Origin: Chamaecyparis obtusa
Taxonomy: Eukaryota > Streptophyta > Pinopsida > Cupressales > Cupressaceae
Assembly: GCA_027943335.1 (NCBI GenBank)
Contig: BSBK01006424.1
Span: forward strand, 687,001 to 751,000
Direction of reading: 5' to 3'
DNA length: 64,000 bases
The notes beneath the pieces are model-generated. The model made no database searches. It had not been told where the DNA came from and worked only from the letters and a program-made list of their open reading frames with translations. Shown in pieces: positions 48,845 to 60,610 of this stretch. A program made the position numbers and the translations under genes. Positions within the stretch are counted from its first letter, which is position 1; every line of letters starts with the position of its first letter.

Positions 48845-51073
48845 ATGAGCTACACTTTGACTAGGAGACAAAGAGAAGCAATAGATTAAACTCTTGATGA
48901 CATTTTTCAAAGACATAGAAGTAACATGTCGTTCAATGATGAAAATTAACCTGAGTAACCTCCTATTAATTCAAGATATCTAGATGCTCATCAATGAGCC
49001 GAAAGACACTATGCACAAACTCATCAAGATGCATAGTCACAACATGAAGACCAAAACAACCAATCTTGTGATGCTCATGTGAATGCAGCTAACTTGTTCA
49101 ATCATTCAAGGCCGATCTCTCCAATAAAAACAACCACAAGATATACAAGTGAGAGGCTAAAGAGTATTGAGCGAGAAAAACAAGCCTTCTTAAATGAACA
49201 AGCTACAAAAGAAGAAAGATTTAGGCTCCTATATGAAGAACAACGGGCCTTGTTGGACATAGAGAGAAGGGTCACACAAGAAGAACAAGATAGGCTCCTA
49301 GCCCAAAAACTTAATGCACAATTCAATAATAGGGGTACCAACAGTGGGACCAACTCCCCACCATCTACTCCCTTGGGCACCCCACGAGGTAGAAAATATT
49401 CAAGGTCACCATCAAGATCTCCTAGTCCTAGAGGAAGGACTTTACAACATGCTCACTATAGGAGATAGACACCTCCTAGGAACTCAAGACAACCCTCCCG
49501 ACGAGCTCATCATGGCTCTCAACATGGAGGAACTAGTGCAAATTATGAAGCTCAAGACTTTATGAGAATGCAACAAGAACCAGTTTTCCAACAATATGTG
49601 GAGAAATATGTTGAGAAAAATAAAGACAAGTTCCGAGAGAGCCTAATCAACAAGGGTGCAAGGGTCCCTTATAACTTTGATGTGGATAGGAAAATAAAGA
49701 AACATAGTCCCTCACAAGAAGAGGAGATTAAGAAAATCAAGAAGATGATGGAGAAAATGATGGCTCCCAAGAGTTCCTTCAACCTTGATTCTATTTTTCC
49801 TAATCCTTTTGATAGGAGTGTGAGCATGATGGATTTTCCTAGGAAAATTAAATTTCCCCAATACAAAAAATATGATGGTAATGGTGACCCACATGATCAT
49901 GTGCATTAGTTTTATACCATGAGTTTTGAATTTCACCATGAAGATTCCTATCTGATGAGATTATTTCCAAGGAGTCTAAAAGGTCAAGCTATGGAGTGGT
50001 TTACCAACATAACCCCTCCCGTGAAAACTTTTAAAGAACCAGTCCATAGATTTGTGCAAAATTTTGCCTACAACTTATCAAGATCAGTCACCATGCTCGA
50101 TTTGTGCAATTTAAAGTAGAATCAAGGGGAATCCTTTGTTACATTTTTACAAAGGTGGAGATGATTATGCTCTTGATATTCTAGGATGATTCCTAAACAG
50201 GAGAGAATTGATATCATTGTAAGCAATTTAATACCTGGGATGCGGTATGAGGTTCAGAAGATGGTCTTTGATTCATTCAACACCATGGTTGAAACTACAT
50301 GTAGAATAGAGGATGTCTTAAAAGAGCAAGGTATTTTGACTAAACAACATAATAACAACAATAGTCAAAATAATAACAACAATCATAAGGACAAAGGCAA
50401 GAATTCACACTGGAATAAAAATAAGCAAGTTGTCAATGATAGAGTTTTTGACTCTAACCAACCAAAGGATCAAGGTGTCCTTCATTTATCTAGTGCAGTT
50501 CAAGCTATGAAGCTTAAGACATCCTCTAACCAACAAGAGCATAAACAAAGATATCAAGAAAGACCTAAAAAGGAGAAGCGTCAGTTCTCTAAGCTTGGGG
50601 ATTCTTATGAGGATGTTTTCAAAATGCTTATTGATAACAATCTTGCACAACCACAAGATCCAATAAAATTTCACATACCTGACATTAAGCCATATTGGTG
50701 GAATGAAAAAGCTTACTGCATATTTCATAATGGCATTGGACATGACATAGAACACTGCTGGAAACTTAAACATCTCATTCAAGATCTTATTGAAAATGGA
50801 AAGCTTGAGATTGATGGGTTGAAAACCAATGTAGATCATAAAGCGTTTAAGGAACCTTTGCCTAAATATGATAAGGGGGAAACCTCTAAACCCAAAGATC
50901 GCAAAGCTGCAATCAACTACACCTATACATTTGTAGAGAATGTTATCAATATGCTTGAAGCTATGGATGAAAATGTCAACATGATGTGAAACAAAGATTC
51001 TTATAGTCATGATGTGGACTCTCCTATATTTGATAACGAACCCATGGTGGTGCTTAGAGGTCCTCACTTTTGA
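48845..51073 (+). pseudogene. Tat element Gag
   Basis: ATG at 48845 (MSYTLTRRQREAID) in the same frame as the rest of gag-pol. An N-terminal Gln/Asn-rich region has about five stops. A charged helical segment with RLKSIEREKQAFLNEQ and an Arg/Ser-rich block (SRSPSRSPSPRGR) follow. The retrotrans_gag core at about 49840-50330 shows DGNGDPHDHV, GQAMEWFTNI, RFVQNF and ERIDIIVSNLIPGM. A Tat-type variant knuckle (CIFHNGIGHDIEHC) is at about 50718-50760. Stops at 49466, 49907, 50117, 50987 and 51073, and two between 50150 and 50186, include TAG where Gln is expected (VH*FYTM). Confidence 0.88.
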
Positions 51074-53305
51074 AGGTCATATCAAGCTCTTAATGTTGTC
51101 ACTAGAAGCCAAGGTCAAGGTCCTATGGTCATTAGAGGTCCTAATTCTAACCAATCTAGCAACCCAAAGGAAGTGACATCCAAGAATGTCACCACCAAGT
51201 TAGCAGTTAATCCAGAAATGAGCTACAATCTTGTTGATCAGTTACAAAGAACACCATCTCAAATCTCAATTTTTGATCTCCTAGAGTTGTCTCCAAGACA
51301 TAAGCGTGTCCTTGAAGATGCTTTGCATATAGCCAATGTCCCTAACAACATAGATATTGATCAATTCCAAAACATGGTAAATCACCTTGCCATCCCACAT
51401 TACCTCACATTCTTAGAAGAAGATGACAAAGCCTTGAGCCATCCACATAATCTTGCCCTTCACATTGAAGTCATGATTCACAAGACCCATGTCAGGCTTG
51501 TGTTGATTGATGGGGGTGCTCGGCTCAATATTTGTTCCTTGAGTTTGTTGAAAATACTAGGTTACTCAGAGCAAGTTATTGATACTCACAAGAAAATAAC
51601 CATCAAAGCCTATGATGAGGTAGAGAGAAGCTCCAAAGGCTTGTCCATCCTTCCTATTAGGATTGGGCCCGTTGAAAAGGACATCTTGTTCCAAATTGTT
51701 GATGCTGGTCCTTTAGCCTATAATATTCTACTTGGTAGACCATGGATCCATGACATGCAAGCAGTGTCATCCACCTACCACCAATGTGTCAAGTTCCCCT
51801 ATAATGGAGTAGAAGTTTGTATACCTAGGGATAGCACCTTATCTATTAATGCAATTTCAGCAGGGACCCATGTTCCTCTTAATCAGGAAGCAAAAAATTT
51901 TGATGCAACTTTTGCACAATGTCATAATAAGTTCAAAACCATAGACCTTGGTATGGGTGGTTATCACATTGATTCCTTCACAAAGCTACCAATCTCACCT
52001 AGGTCCTATGGTAAACCTTCATAGGAGATGCATCCCTTGTCCTCAGCAATGACTCTGTTTGATACATTTGTAGAGTCTTCAATACCCAATCAAGATGAAA
52101 AAGAGGAAGTAGTTATTAGAGACTGGATTTACAAAGAGGAAAAATACAAGCACAATGAAAAATTTTCTCCATCTCCTAAGACTTATGGGAGAGGATATAC
52201 TTTGGTCAAAAATATGGGTTACCTAGGTCATGTTCCTCTTAGTCATAGACTAGATGCTAAGGTTGAACCTCTCAATCATGCTCTTTTTGGATGCAGATCT
52301 AAGACTACAATTGGCCTAGGTTTTGAAAGTCAGAACAAGAAAGTTACCCCTATCCTAGCTGCGACATATAGTGATGATGAATACATACCCAATTTTCACA
52401 ATCAATAAGATAGGTGTGAAGATTGGGTCCCTTCCACCAATCTCCTTTGGGGAGATCTAGATACTACAATTGATAATCCAGCAGTTTCAGAACTAGAACA
52501 AGAACAATCCACTATTGAAGATCATGTTGAGGATCCTATCCAACACACAAATGGAATTCAAGAGGGTGTTAGCCTTGCTGACATCAATGCTTCTACCTCA
52601 AGACCTAAAAAATATGGTTGGTGTAAGTATCCTAGCTGGGATTCAGATATGGACACACATGAGTATGAGTGGGAGACTCTTTTTGATTGTTCTACAGTTG
52701 ACATGGACATTTTTGTTGTCCATACATATAGTTCCCAATCTGAGGTAGCTAACGAGCATAGTGTAGGATTAGAAGATTGGAATCCATGAGTTGGTTTAGT
52801 GGATGATGCTTCACTTAGTAGGATAAGTCTTGATTTGGGTACCTTAGAGGGATACTTGATGGATCCTAACTTTGTAATCACTAGAGATGATACCATTCAC
52901 ATACACAATATTGAACTAGTCATTGATCTACCCCTTGCCAATCCTCACTTAATTGATTGGTCTCAGCGCTATCAAGAGCCTCAGCTCCTAACCTTTCAAA
53001 ATGACTATGAAATAGTGTGCTACCTGAATGCCCTTGAACCTGTAGTCTCTTCCACCAGCGAACCAACTACAAGTATGAAAGAGATAGATATCAAGTACCT
53101 TAGTCAAAAAATAAAAAGAAAGGAAACAAAAAATAGGAGTTTTGATGGCAAAAACCACTATGCGGCAGTGTCAAAACCAAAAAAAGTAAAAATAAAAGAC
53201 GTATACAAAGGTGAAAACCTCTTTGAGGCACCTACGGATGAGGTACTTGATAATCTTCCAAGCTATTTTCAGGACAGGTCTTCAGTGCTTGTTGAGCCCA
53301 CATAG
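51074..53305 (+). pseudogene. Tat element aspartic protease and linker
   Basis: Retropepsin around 51460-51780: VRLVLIDGGARLNICSL carries the active-site Asp in a DGGA context rather than DTG/DSG. The ILLGRPWIHDM motif near 51725 is the family C-terminal signature. Variants at the active-site second residue occur in related plant elements, so this may not be a lesion. 52028-53305 is a long acidic, poorly conserved linker ahead of RT, as usual for Tat elements. Stops at 52022, 52406, 52787 and 53303. Confidence 0.8.
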
Positions 53306-54775
53306 CCAGTTAATTTGAATACACTAGAGGCTCCACAAATAATTCATTTGTCTCAATCATTGTCAACACAAGAAAAGGAGGCATATACCAAGTTCCTACA
53401 AAGAAAGAAAATTAATTTTGCTTGGACTTACTCAGACATGACAGGATTGGACACTAGTCTCATTATGCATCATTTTTCCATAGCTCTAGGAATCAAACCA
53501 GTAAAATAGAAATTGAGGAAAATGCATCCTCACATAGCTCTCCTTGTCAAAGCTAAATTAGAGAAGCTCCTCAGTGTAGGATTTATAAGAGCTATTGATT
53601 ATGCTGAATGGATAAGCAATATTGTACTAGTTTCAAAACATGACAAGTCCATTCATGGTTGCACATACTTTAGAGATCTTAATAAAGCATGCCCAAAGGA
53701 TGATTTTCCACTTCCAAATATAAACATGATAGTGGACATGACCGCAGGCTATGAGATCTATTATTTGATGGATGGCTTTTCTAGGTATAATCAAATCAAA
53801 ATAGCTCCTGAAGACCAAGAGAAAACTGCATTCACTTGTGCATGGGGAACCTATTGTTGGAACATCATGCCATTTGGATTAAAAAATGATGGACCTACAT
53901 ATCAAAGAGCTATGACTACTATTTTCCATGACATGATGCATAAAAATATGGAAGACTATGTGGATGACACCTTGGCAAAATCCAAGAAAAGGGATACACA
54001 CCTTGGTGATTTGGAAATAATTCTAGATCGTATGGAATAGTTTCAACTCAGATTAAATCCAAAAAAGTGTGCATCTAGAGTTACCTCTAGAAAACTCTTA
54101 GGATTTATCGTTTCAGTTAAAGGAATAGAGGTGGATCCAGAAAAAATTCAAGCAATAATGGATATGCCACCTCCTAAAAACATCAGTCAAATGAGGAGTC
54201 TTCAATCTATACAGAGGTTAATTTCACAACTGGCTAATAGAGCTCAACCCTTTAATAAGACTTTGCATAAAGGGGTTAAATGTGTCTAGAATGAGGATTG
54301 TCAGAAAATAATGGATCAAATTAAATAATACTTGGCCAATCCTCCAATCTTAATGCCTCCTATCCCAGGAAAACCACTTATATTATATATCTCAGCAACC
54401 AAATCTTCCCTGGGGGCATTATTGGCTCAACTTGATGATACTGGAAAAGAAAGAGCCATATATTACATTAGCCAAACACTTATTTCATATGAGGTCAACT
54501 AAACTAGTATTGAAAAATCTTGCCTAGCGATGGTGTTTGCTTCCCAAAAATTGCAACATTACATGCTTGCGCATATAATACACCTCATTGCAAAAATTGA
54601 TCCTCTAAAATACTTTCTCGGTAAGGCTATTCTCACGGGTAGACTTGCTAAATGGATGATGATTCTTTTAGAATTTGACATAGAGTATGTTGAGCGTAAG
54701 ACTATAAAAGGACAAGCCATCGCTGATCAATTAGCCAATTTTCCAATACAAGACAAGGTACCAATTCAAGTTGAA
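53306..54775 (+). pseudogene. Tat element reverse transcriptase and RNase H
   Basis: RT from about 53500: KLRKMHP, a FRDLNKACPKDDFPLPNIN block, MDGFSRYNQIKIAPEDQEKT, MPFGLKNDGPTYQRAM and the catalytic YVDD at about 53957-53968. The connection and gypsy RNase H follow with a YISATKSSLGALLAQ-like segment and IEKSCLAMVFASQKLQHYML. Stops at 53507 (PVK*KL) and 54038 fall on Gln positions, and 54287 reads as a lost Trp. GLKNDGPTYQ has Asp where Ala is usual. Confidence 0.92.
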
Positions 54776-55204
54776 TTTCCAAACAAGAACATCATGTATA
54801 TGATTACAAGAACATGGAAGATGTTCTTTGATGGCTCTTTCATGCAAAATGGTTCAGGCGCTGGAGTGTTGTTTGTTTCTCCTCATGGGTACACAATCCC
54901 TAAGTCCTATAATTTATTATTCCCATGCACAAACAACATTGCTAAATATGAAGCCTTGACAAATGGATTGAAAATGGCCATAGAATGGGGAATTACAGAG
55001 CTGGACATTTATGGGGATTCACAATTGATTATCAATGAAGTTAATGAAGAATATCAAACAAAGGATGACAAAGTGATACCCTATAAGAAGATGGTTGATT
55101 CATTGCACTGATACTTTACCTTTGTTAGATTTCAACAAATCCCTAGAGCAAAAAATAAAGTAGCTGATGCTATGGCTACATTATCTTCACTTCTTCAGCT
55201 AGAA
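54776..55204 (+). pseudogene. Archaeal-type RNase H (second RNase H) of the Tat element
   Basis: Begins with a MFFDGSFMQNGSGAGVLF motif (first catalytic Asp), then NNIAKYEALTNGLKMAIEWG (Glu), LDIYGDSQLIINEV (Asp) and, after one stop at 55109, NKVADAMATLSSL (last Asp). All four acidic residues are present. A second RNase H of this kind after the usual one is characteristic of the Tat/Ogre branch of Ty3/gypsy. Confidence 0.9.
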
Positions 55205-55207
55205 TAG

Positions 55208-56548
55208 CATGAGTCCAGATTTGAATTCCTGGTGGAAGAGCTACGTTACCCTATTTTTGACTCCTCAGAAAGTGATGTCATTTGTACCTTGGTTAGCCAT
55301 GACTCATCTCGCTATGGTGCCATTTATTCATATCTCTATGATGGTACTATTCCTGAAACCTTCAATCATTCTGAAAGAAGAAACCTTGTTCGTAATGCTC
55401 TCGCCACACCCTTATCTCTAGTGATCTGTATAGGAGGGGTTTAGATGGGACACTTCTTAGGTGTTTAGAAAAGGATGAGCCCAACCAAGCATTAGTTGAC
55501 ATTCACGAGGGAATTTGTGGAGGACATTCTAATGGTCTTGCCATGGCCCAACAGTTGCTTAGGGCAGGGTATTATAGATGTAGTAGCTTTTGCTAAATCT
55601 AGTGTAAAGTGTCAAAAACATGGAAACTTGATACATGCTCTAGGCAGGGAGCTTATTCCTTCTATTTCTCATTGGCCATTTTAGTGCTAGGCCTTTGATC
55701 TTGTTGGGCAGATTCATCCCAGCTCATCAGGTGGACACAAATTCATTATTACTGCTACTGATTACTTTACCAAATGGGTAGAAGCTATCCCACTTTCTGT
55801 TTGCTCAGGCAATATAGTTTCTTTGTTTATTTTGAATCATATCATCTGTCAGTATGGAGTGACCTTTGAGATAATCACTGACAATGGGGGTCAATTTAAA
55901 AATAAGGACCTTAAACATCTCTACAAAAAATTCAAGATAAAACAACATTGGTCCTCCATTTACTTCCCGTAAGGAAATGGACAAGTAGAGGCTTCAAATA
56001 AGACCATTCTCAAAATCCTTCGTAGAACAGTTCACAAGAATGGTAGGGATTGGCACCTATAGATAAATCCAGCCTTGTGGGCCTACAGAATGAGTATTCA
56101 TACTCCAACAGGGGCTACACCTTTTTCCCTCACTTATGGTGTTGAAGCAGTGTTACCTTTAGAGGTAGAGATCCCTTCACTTATAGTCTCTCTCAAAGGT
56201 TTAGTGACAGGTGCAGACTACCGTGCCATTAGGTTGCAAGAACTAGAACTTCTAGATGAAAAGTGAAAAGCATCTTTTGATCACATGAGAGTTTACCAGA
56301 AGCGTATGTCTAAAGCATTCAACAAGAAGGTTCGCCCTAGAGAATTTCAAGTGGGGGATCTTATTTTGCAAGAAAACCCTAAGAACCAACAAAATAGAGA
56401 ACAAAAAGGGAAATTTGAACCTAATTGGCTTGGACCATACATTATCACTGCTGCTTTTGGTACAGGTGTTTATTTACTATCTTATCCAAAGGGGGAACAA
56501 CTCCCTAACCCTATCAATGTTTTCCACCTCAAGAAGTTCTATCCATGA
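55208..56548 (+). pseudogene. Tat element integrase
   Basis: An N-terminal linker and zinc-binding region (DIHEGICGGH, then CQKHGNLIH) is read in a shifted frame between about 55445 and 55575 and then back, a compensated indel pair. Core: ATDYFTKWVEAIPL (Asp), IITDNGGQFKN (Asp) and FP*GNGQVEASNK (Glu; stop at 55970 replaces Gln). The C-terminal part (EFQVGDLIL, GPYIITAAF, NPINVFHLKKFYP) ends at 56548. No chromodomain is seen. Confidence 0.9.
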
Positions 56549-58172
56549 TGCCTATTTTGTCTGGGGGCATCCTTTGTACATATCTTATTGATCCTAAAAA
56601 AATTCTAAAAAAAATCATATATGATGCTAAAAAAATCCTAAAAAGCATATAAAGTCTTGAAAAAATACAAAAAAATCAAAAAATGCAAAAATTCAAAAAG
56701 TAAAAGAAAAAGTGCCTTAGTGAAAACCTGGAAACAGGCACCTTGGTAGCAAAAATACAAAAAAATTGAAAAATCAAAAAAATCTCCAAGTAGTGAAAAC
56801 TTGGAAACAGGTGCTACTTGAGGCCTTTGCACCCTTGTCTTTTAGCATGCGTCCTCAATACTTAGCCTTTCTCCATCATGCCTTGACCTTGTTGCCTTGG
56901 TTTGGAATTGGTCTTTTTCTTTGTCTAGGGGGCATAACTATGCTAGCTTTGGTCCCTAGGATGCATTGGTCTTTAGGACATCTTGCAAGCAGTGTTTTTC
57001 AACACCACCCAAACTGTGCTTTTCAACACTACCCTAGCATCAAGTGTTTCTCAAAACTTATCAGTTATCCTACCCTATAGTTTAGCATGATATGATATTT
57101 CCACTAGCAGATGCGATACTCAAAGATTAATTCTATAACCTACACACACACACTTAAACACTTGACTCACTGAGACTTGTTTGACTTTTTTTTCTTTGTG
57201 TGTTGTCTATGATGATTTCTTTGATAAGTGTTCTCTCCCTATGATAGTTTTCAATGATGCATAGCTAGAAGACTGAGGGCATGAGGACATGTCTTATTTC
57301 TTTTTCTTCTTGTGGGTATATTTTGTTGGTCCTAATTGTCATTAGCATTTATGCTTGATCCACTTGACACTTATGATCTACAAGGTATTATCCTTGACTA
57401 TTTGTGAGTGCATGCTTATAGCCATCTTGACCCTCTTATGTCTTGATGCAAGCATAATATTGCTATAGAAAACTTAGGTAATCTCACTGCACTAGTCATC
57501 TTGACCTACATGTCTTTGGTGCCTAGGTGGGATTCCCACATATCTATCTGATATAGATCATATTCAGGTTCACATAGTCATACTAGTGTGTATTGTATGA
57601 TCTTGCGATGCTACCAATAATGGTCGATGATGATTATTAGATGTCTATTGGAGTTGTGACCTTGCAAGTCAACCACTTTCATAGTAGCTTGCATTCTTAG
57701 GTTCATGTTAGTTAGTTTTGCATCTTGCATATGGAGAGAGCTCTCCTTTTATGTTTCGTGGACTAGTCAGTCAACTGCGCTCATCTTTCCTATTCTTGAT
57801 CATGTCTTTCACTCCTTGTATTCAACATCACATCCTATTCCTATCATCACAAGGGGTTAATCTTATCATCATATCTATATCATAAAGAGATCATTTTCAC
57901 AAACATGAGTTTATAACATACACATGAGAATTAAACATACATCTATGAGAGAGAATATACATGAGCATATAAACATATATTTTGAGCAATATGACAAGAC
58001 AATATCAAAATTGAAACATCCATCACAAGTGAGACAAATAACAAAGATACATCACAAATCTAGTAATTCATATATATATGAATGTCATAGTACAATATAC
58101 AAAATGTGATCCCAAAATCTAGATCAAAGTCTCATGATATGTGTCAAAAATCTAAGAACCTAAGCCCTAAAC
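56549..58172 (+). other. Tat 3' region: A-rich tract with two related hairpins, then spacer
   Basis: 56590-56800 is very A-rich. Two related units, GTGAAAACCTGGAAACAGGC at 56720 and GTGAAAACTTGGAAACAGGT at 56793, each fold as a 4-bp stem capped by GAAA. The second is enclosed by a 7-bp stem (56787-56793 with 56814-56820). From 56830 to 58172 no gene is seen; the 57924-58109 frame has no motif. Confidence 0.55.
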
Positions 58173-60019
58173 CTAGGACTCGCTAGCACCATCATGTGGG
58201 GATGGTGGAGGAGGAGGTGGTGCCGCTACCCTATTTGGTACCATATCTGACATCCCTACCCTCTAAGAGTATGCTGGTGCTCTCTGACCCTCTATAATAG
58301 CTTGAAGATATAGCCAATGATAGTACACAGCTCTCGTTGCCTCCCATCAGATCTCTAGTGCATCCACCTGTGCTAACCTCTCTCGGTGTGCTATCTCTAC
58401 CCTAAGATCAGATAGTTGTTGATCTCTCTCCACCCTTAGATCCATCAACTGCTACTCTCTAACAGCTATCATGATCCTAAGTTATTGCATCTCTATCTCT
58501 AGAGCCTATATCCTGGCTCTTAGGTCCTCTCCTCCTGCAAGATGATCCTCCCTAGCCTCTACCTATTGGTGAACTGATCTCACTGCATCCTCACTCTCAT
58601 TAGTAGAGCTCCATCCTCGTGACTATTTTCAGCCACCTAATCATGAACCCTCCCCTGTCTCCCTCACTCTCCCTCTCCCTCTCCCTCCACCATCTCCTCC
58701 ATCCCCACCATCATCACCATCATCCCCCTAAGCTACTAGCTATACATCAGGAACTATGAATCGAGGGAATGGAACCCTCCACCACTCTGCTCTATAGGTT
58801 GCATTAGCCCCTACATCCACCATGTCTAGGAGGTACTCCCAAGGCTCTCTCTTGATCGTGGTTGTATCTTGTACTACCTGCTAGTAATCTAGCATCAGTA
58901 GCCAACCCTAGCCCTCCTCATCCCTAGCCTGAGTGTATGTGGTAGTCTCTATAGATACTCGCTACTGCCGCCTGAAATGCCACCATACTCGAGAGATGAA
59001 AAATCTCTCAACGATCTTTGTATGCTGACCTACCCATGGCCAACTACATAACATGTAACTAAGCTCATCCTCTACATCTCCCCATCCCTCCACAGCCCTG
59101 TACAACCTCCATTGGAATGAGGTAAGCTCATCTAGTATCCTCCTATATATGTCACATCCTCATTGTGAGGATGTGATAAGAATCTTGCATATCTATAGAT
59201 AAAGGGATGTCTCCTCTCCCTCGGCTATACTCAGGGGTGCACCATAGTGATGTGCTCCCATGCCCACACTTGTGCTAAGATAGCACCACATGCCCATGTC
59301 CTACTATCATAGTAGATGATCTCATGTAACTCGTGGTACATGTATGCTAGTATGGCTAGGCCCCATGCCATCCGACGTGGGTGTGCTACTAGATCCACTA
59401 ACAACTTGCCCCATCCTAGTGGAAAAACCTTCTGACTCCTGTCAGTGATAAGGGCCTATGCAATAATGGAAACAACAATGCAATGTACTGGGAAGTTCCT
59501 ACCAAAATCATCCATCAATCGATCCTAGCTAACATGTCTATCTATAATGGTGACATCTTGGAACATGCCCTAGATGGCTTGTCATCCCTTGGTAGCATCC
59601 TAATCATAGTATACTTGTGCCATCAAACAATCATGTTAGTTTCTATCATATGGAAAATTTACATTTACGACTATCTATAAACATGATTATACTTACAGGA
59701 TCACCATGGCTTGGTACTCAAAGTATCTAATACACATCCTCTAGTGTGATCGATGCCTCTCCAGTAGGTAGATGGAAGGTGTTGTGCTTGCTATGCCATC
59801 TCTCGGAAAGTGTAGTTAACAACCCATGATCAGCTCTAATGTAGGTTAACTGTAGTAAGTACTCAAATCCCATAGCCCTTAGATCTGCCTTGCCTGGATC
59901 ATCTAGATCTCAGACAAATCGTAGCCCTATCACCTTTAGCCCTCTAATGTGTAGTACCAGAAAGTGCTCCTGCAAACCATTAACCTCAGCCAGATGTTAG
60001 CACATATCATGATGGATGT
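58173..60019 (-). pseudogene. Antisense plant mobile domain (PMD) gene in the Tat element
   Basis: On the minus strand, 60019-59697 encodes the N-terminal PMD: GFEYLLQLTYIRADHGLL, LSERWHSKHNTFHLPTGE and ASITLEDVY*IL*VPSHGDP. It is followed by a GTAAGT donor at 59691-59696. The second coding part (about 59610-58900) has DRSQKVFPLGWGKLL, RMAWGLAILAYMYHELHE and ILAQVWAWEHI, the PMD C-terminal signature. A Gly/Asp/Arg-rich segment and a Pro-rich tail (APPPPPPSPHDGASES) end at the stop 58173-58175. Several stops mark it as dead. PMD proteins such as MAIN/MAIL1 act in silencing and genome stability, and PMD domains are often found in plant transposons. The intron could persist because the gene is antisense to the genomic RNA. 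The acceptor of the intron is not clear. Confidence 0.82.
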
Positions 60020-60099
60020 CTAAAAAATTAGTACAAAATATCTTAAAAAGTAAACATTGTCTAGACCCATGTCATTTTGCTCAAAAACACTAAAAACAT

Positions 60100-60330
60100 G
60101 TCAAATTTTTACTGGGCGATATTATTTTTTGCTAAAGTATCGCATGATACTTTCTCTAATAACAGGACAATAATATCTTCTCATGTGATACTTCACATAG
60201 GATCATGTGATAGTTCACCAGTTATCGCGCGATACTAGCTTACATATCCATGCGATACAATATGGACCCATGAAGTATCGTGCGATAGATACTCTCAAAG
60301 GAGGCGATACTTGTAAAGTATCATGCAAAT
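60100..60330 (-). promoter_or_regulatory. AGTATCRC motif array upstream of the PMD gene
   Basis: On the minus strand: AGTATCGCCTCC, TATCGCACGATACT, TGTATCGCATGG, AGTATCGCGCGATA, AGTATCACATGAG and AGTATCATGCGATACT within 230 bp. They have the same consensus and orientation, relative to transcription, as the arrays in the sense leader. Several copies are palindromic (AGTATCRYGCGATACT). Confidence 0.65.
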
Positions 60331-60594
60331 TTTCACCTAAGTGTAAAATTTGAAAATTTTAAAATTTTAAAAACATGTTTAAAATGCATGAAATGCTCAT
60401 AATGACTCAACCAGGGGCAAGTTTTTCTAAAAACATACTGGGGCACCATACTGCAGAGGCCGATTGTGCAACCAGGAGTGCTCAAATCGATGCCTATGAA
60501 TCGAAACTATTGCTTGCTAGGCCATTTTCTCTCTATAAGCTCTCAAAATTCTCAAATCACTAAAAGACAAATGATTTTGAAAATGACCTTTTCA

Positions 60595-60610
60595 CCCCTT
60601 TTATAGCATT
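60595..60610 (-). promoter_or_regulatory. TATA box of the antisense PMD gene
   Basis: The minus strand reads GCTATAAAAGGGGTG, a strong TATA box about 590 bp upstream of the PMD coding start. Minus-strand transcription from here would cross the motif array and then the PMD exons. Confidence 0.6.

Noticed and set aside
49079..49468. Separate gene start at 49079
   Set aside because: It is a GTG in the middle of Tat gag; the frame extends upstream to the ATG at 48845 with stops typical of the rest of the pseudogene.
50486..51067. 193-residue minus-strand frame over Tat gag
   Set aside because: Shadow of the conserved gag frame; no known motif.
55496..55684. Independent 62-residue frame
   Set aside because: Its first half is an out-of-frame reading of integrase between two compensating indels; the second half is true integrase.
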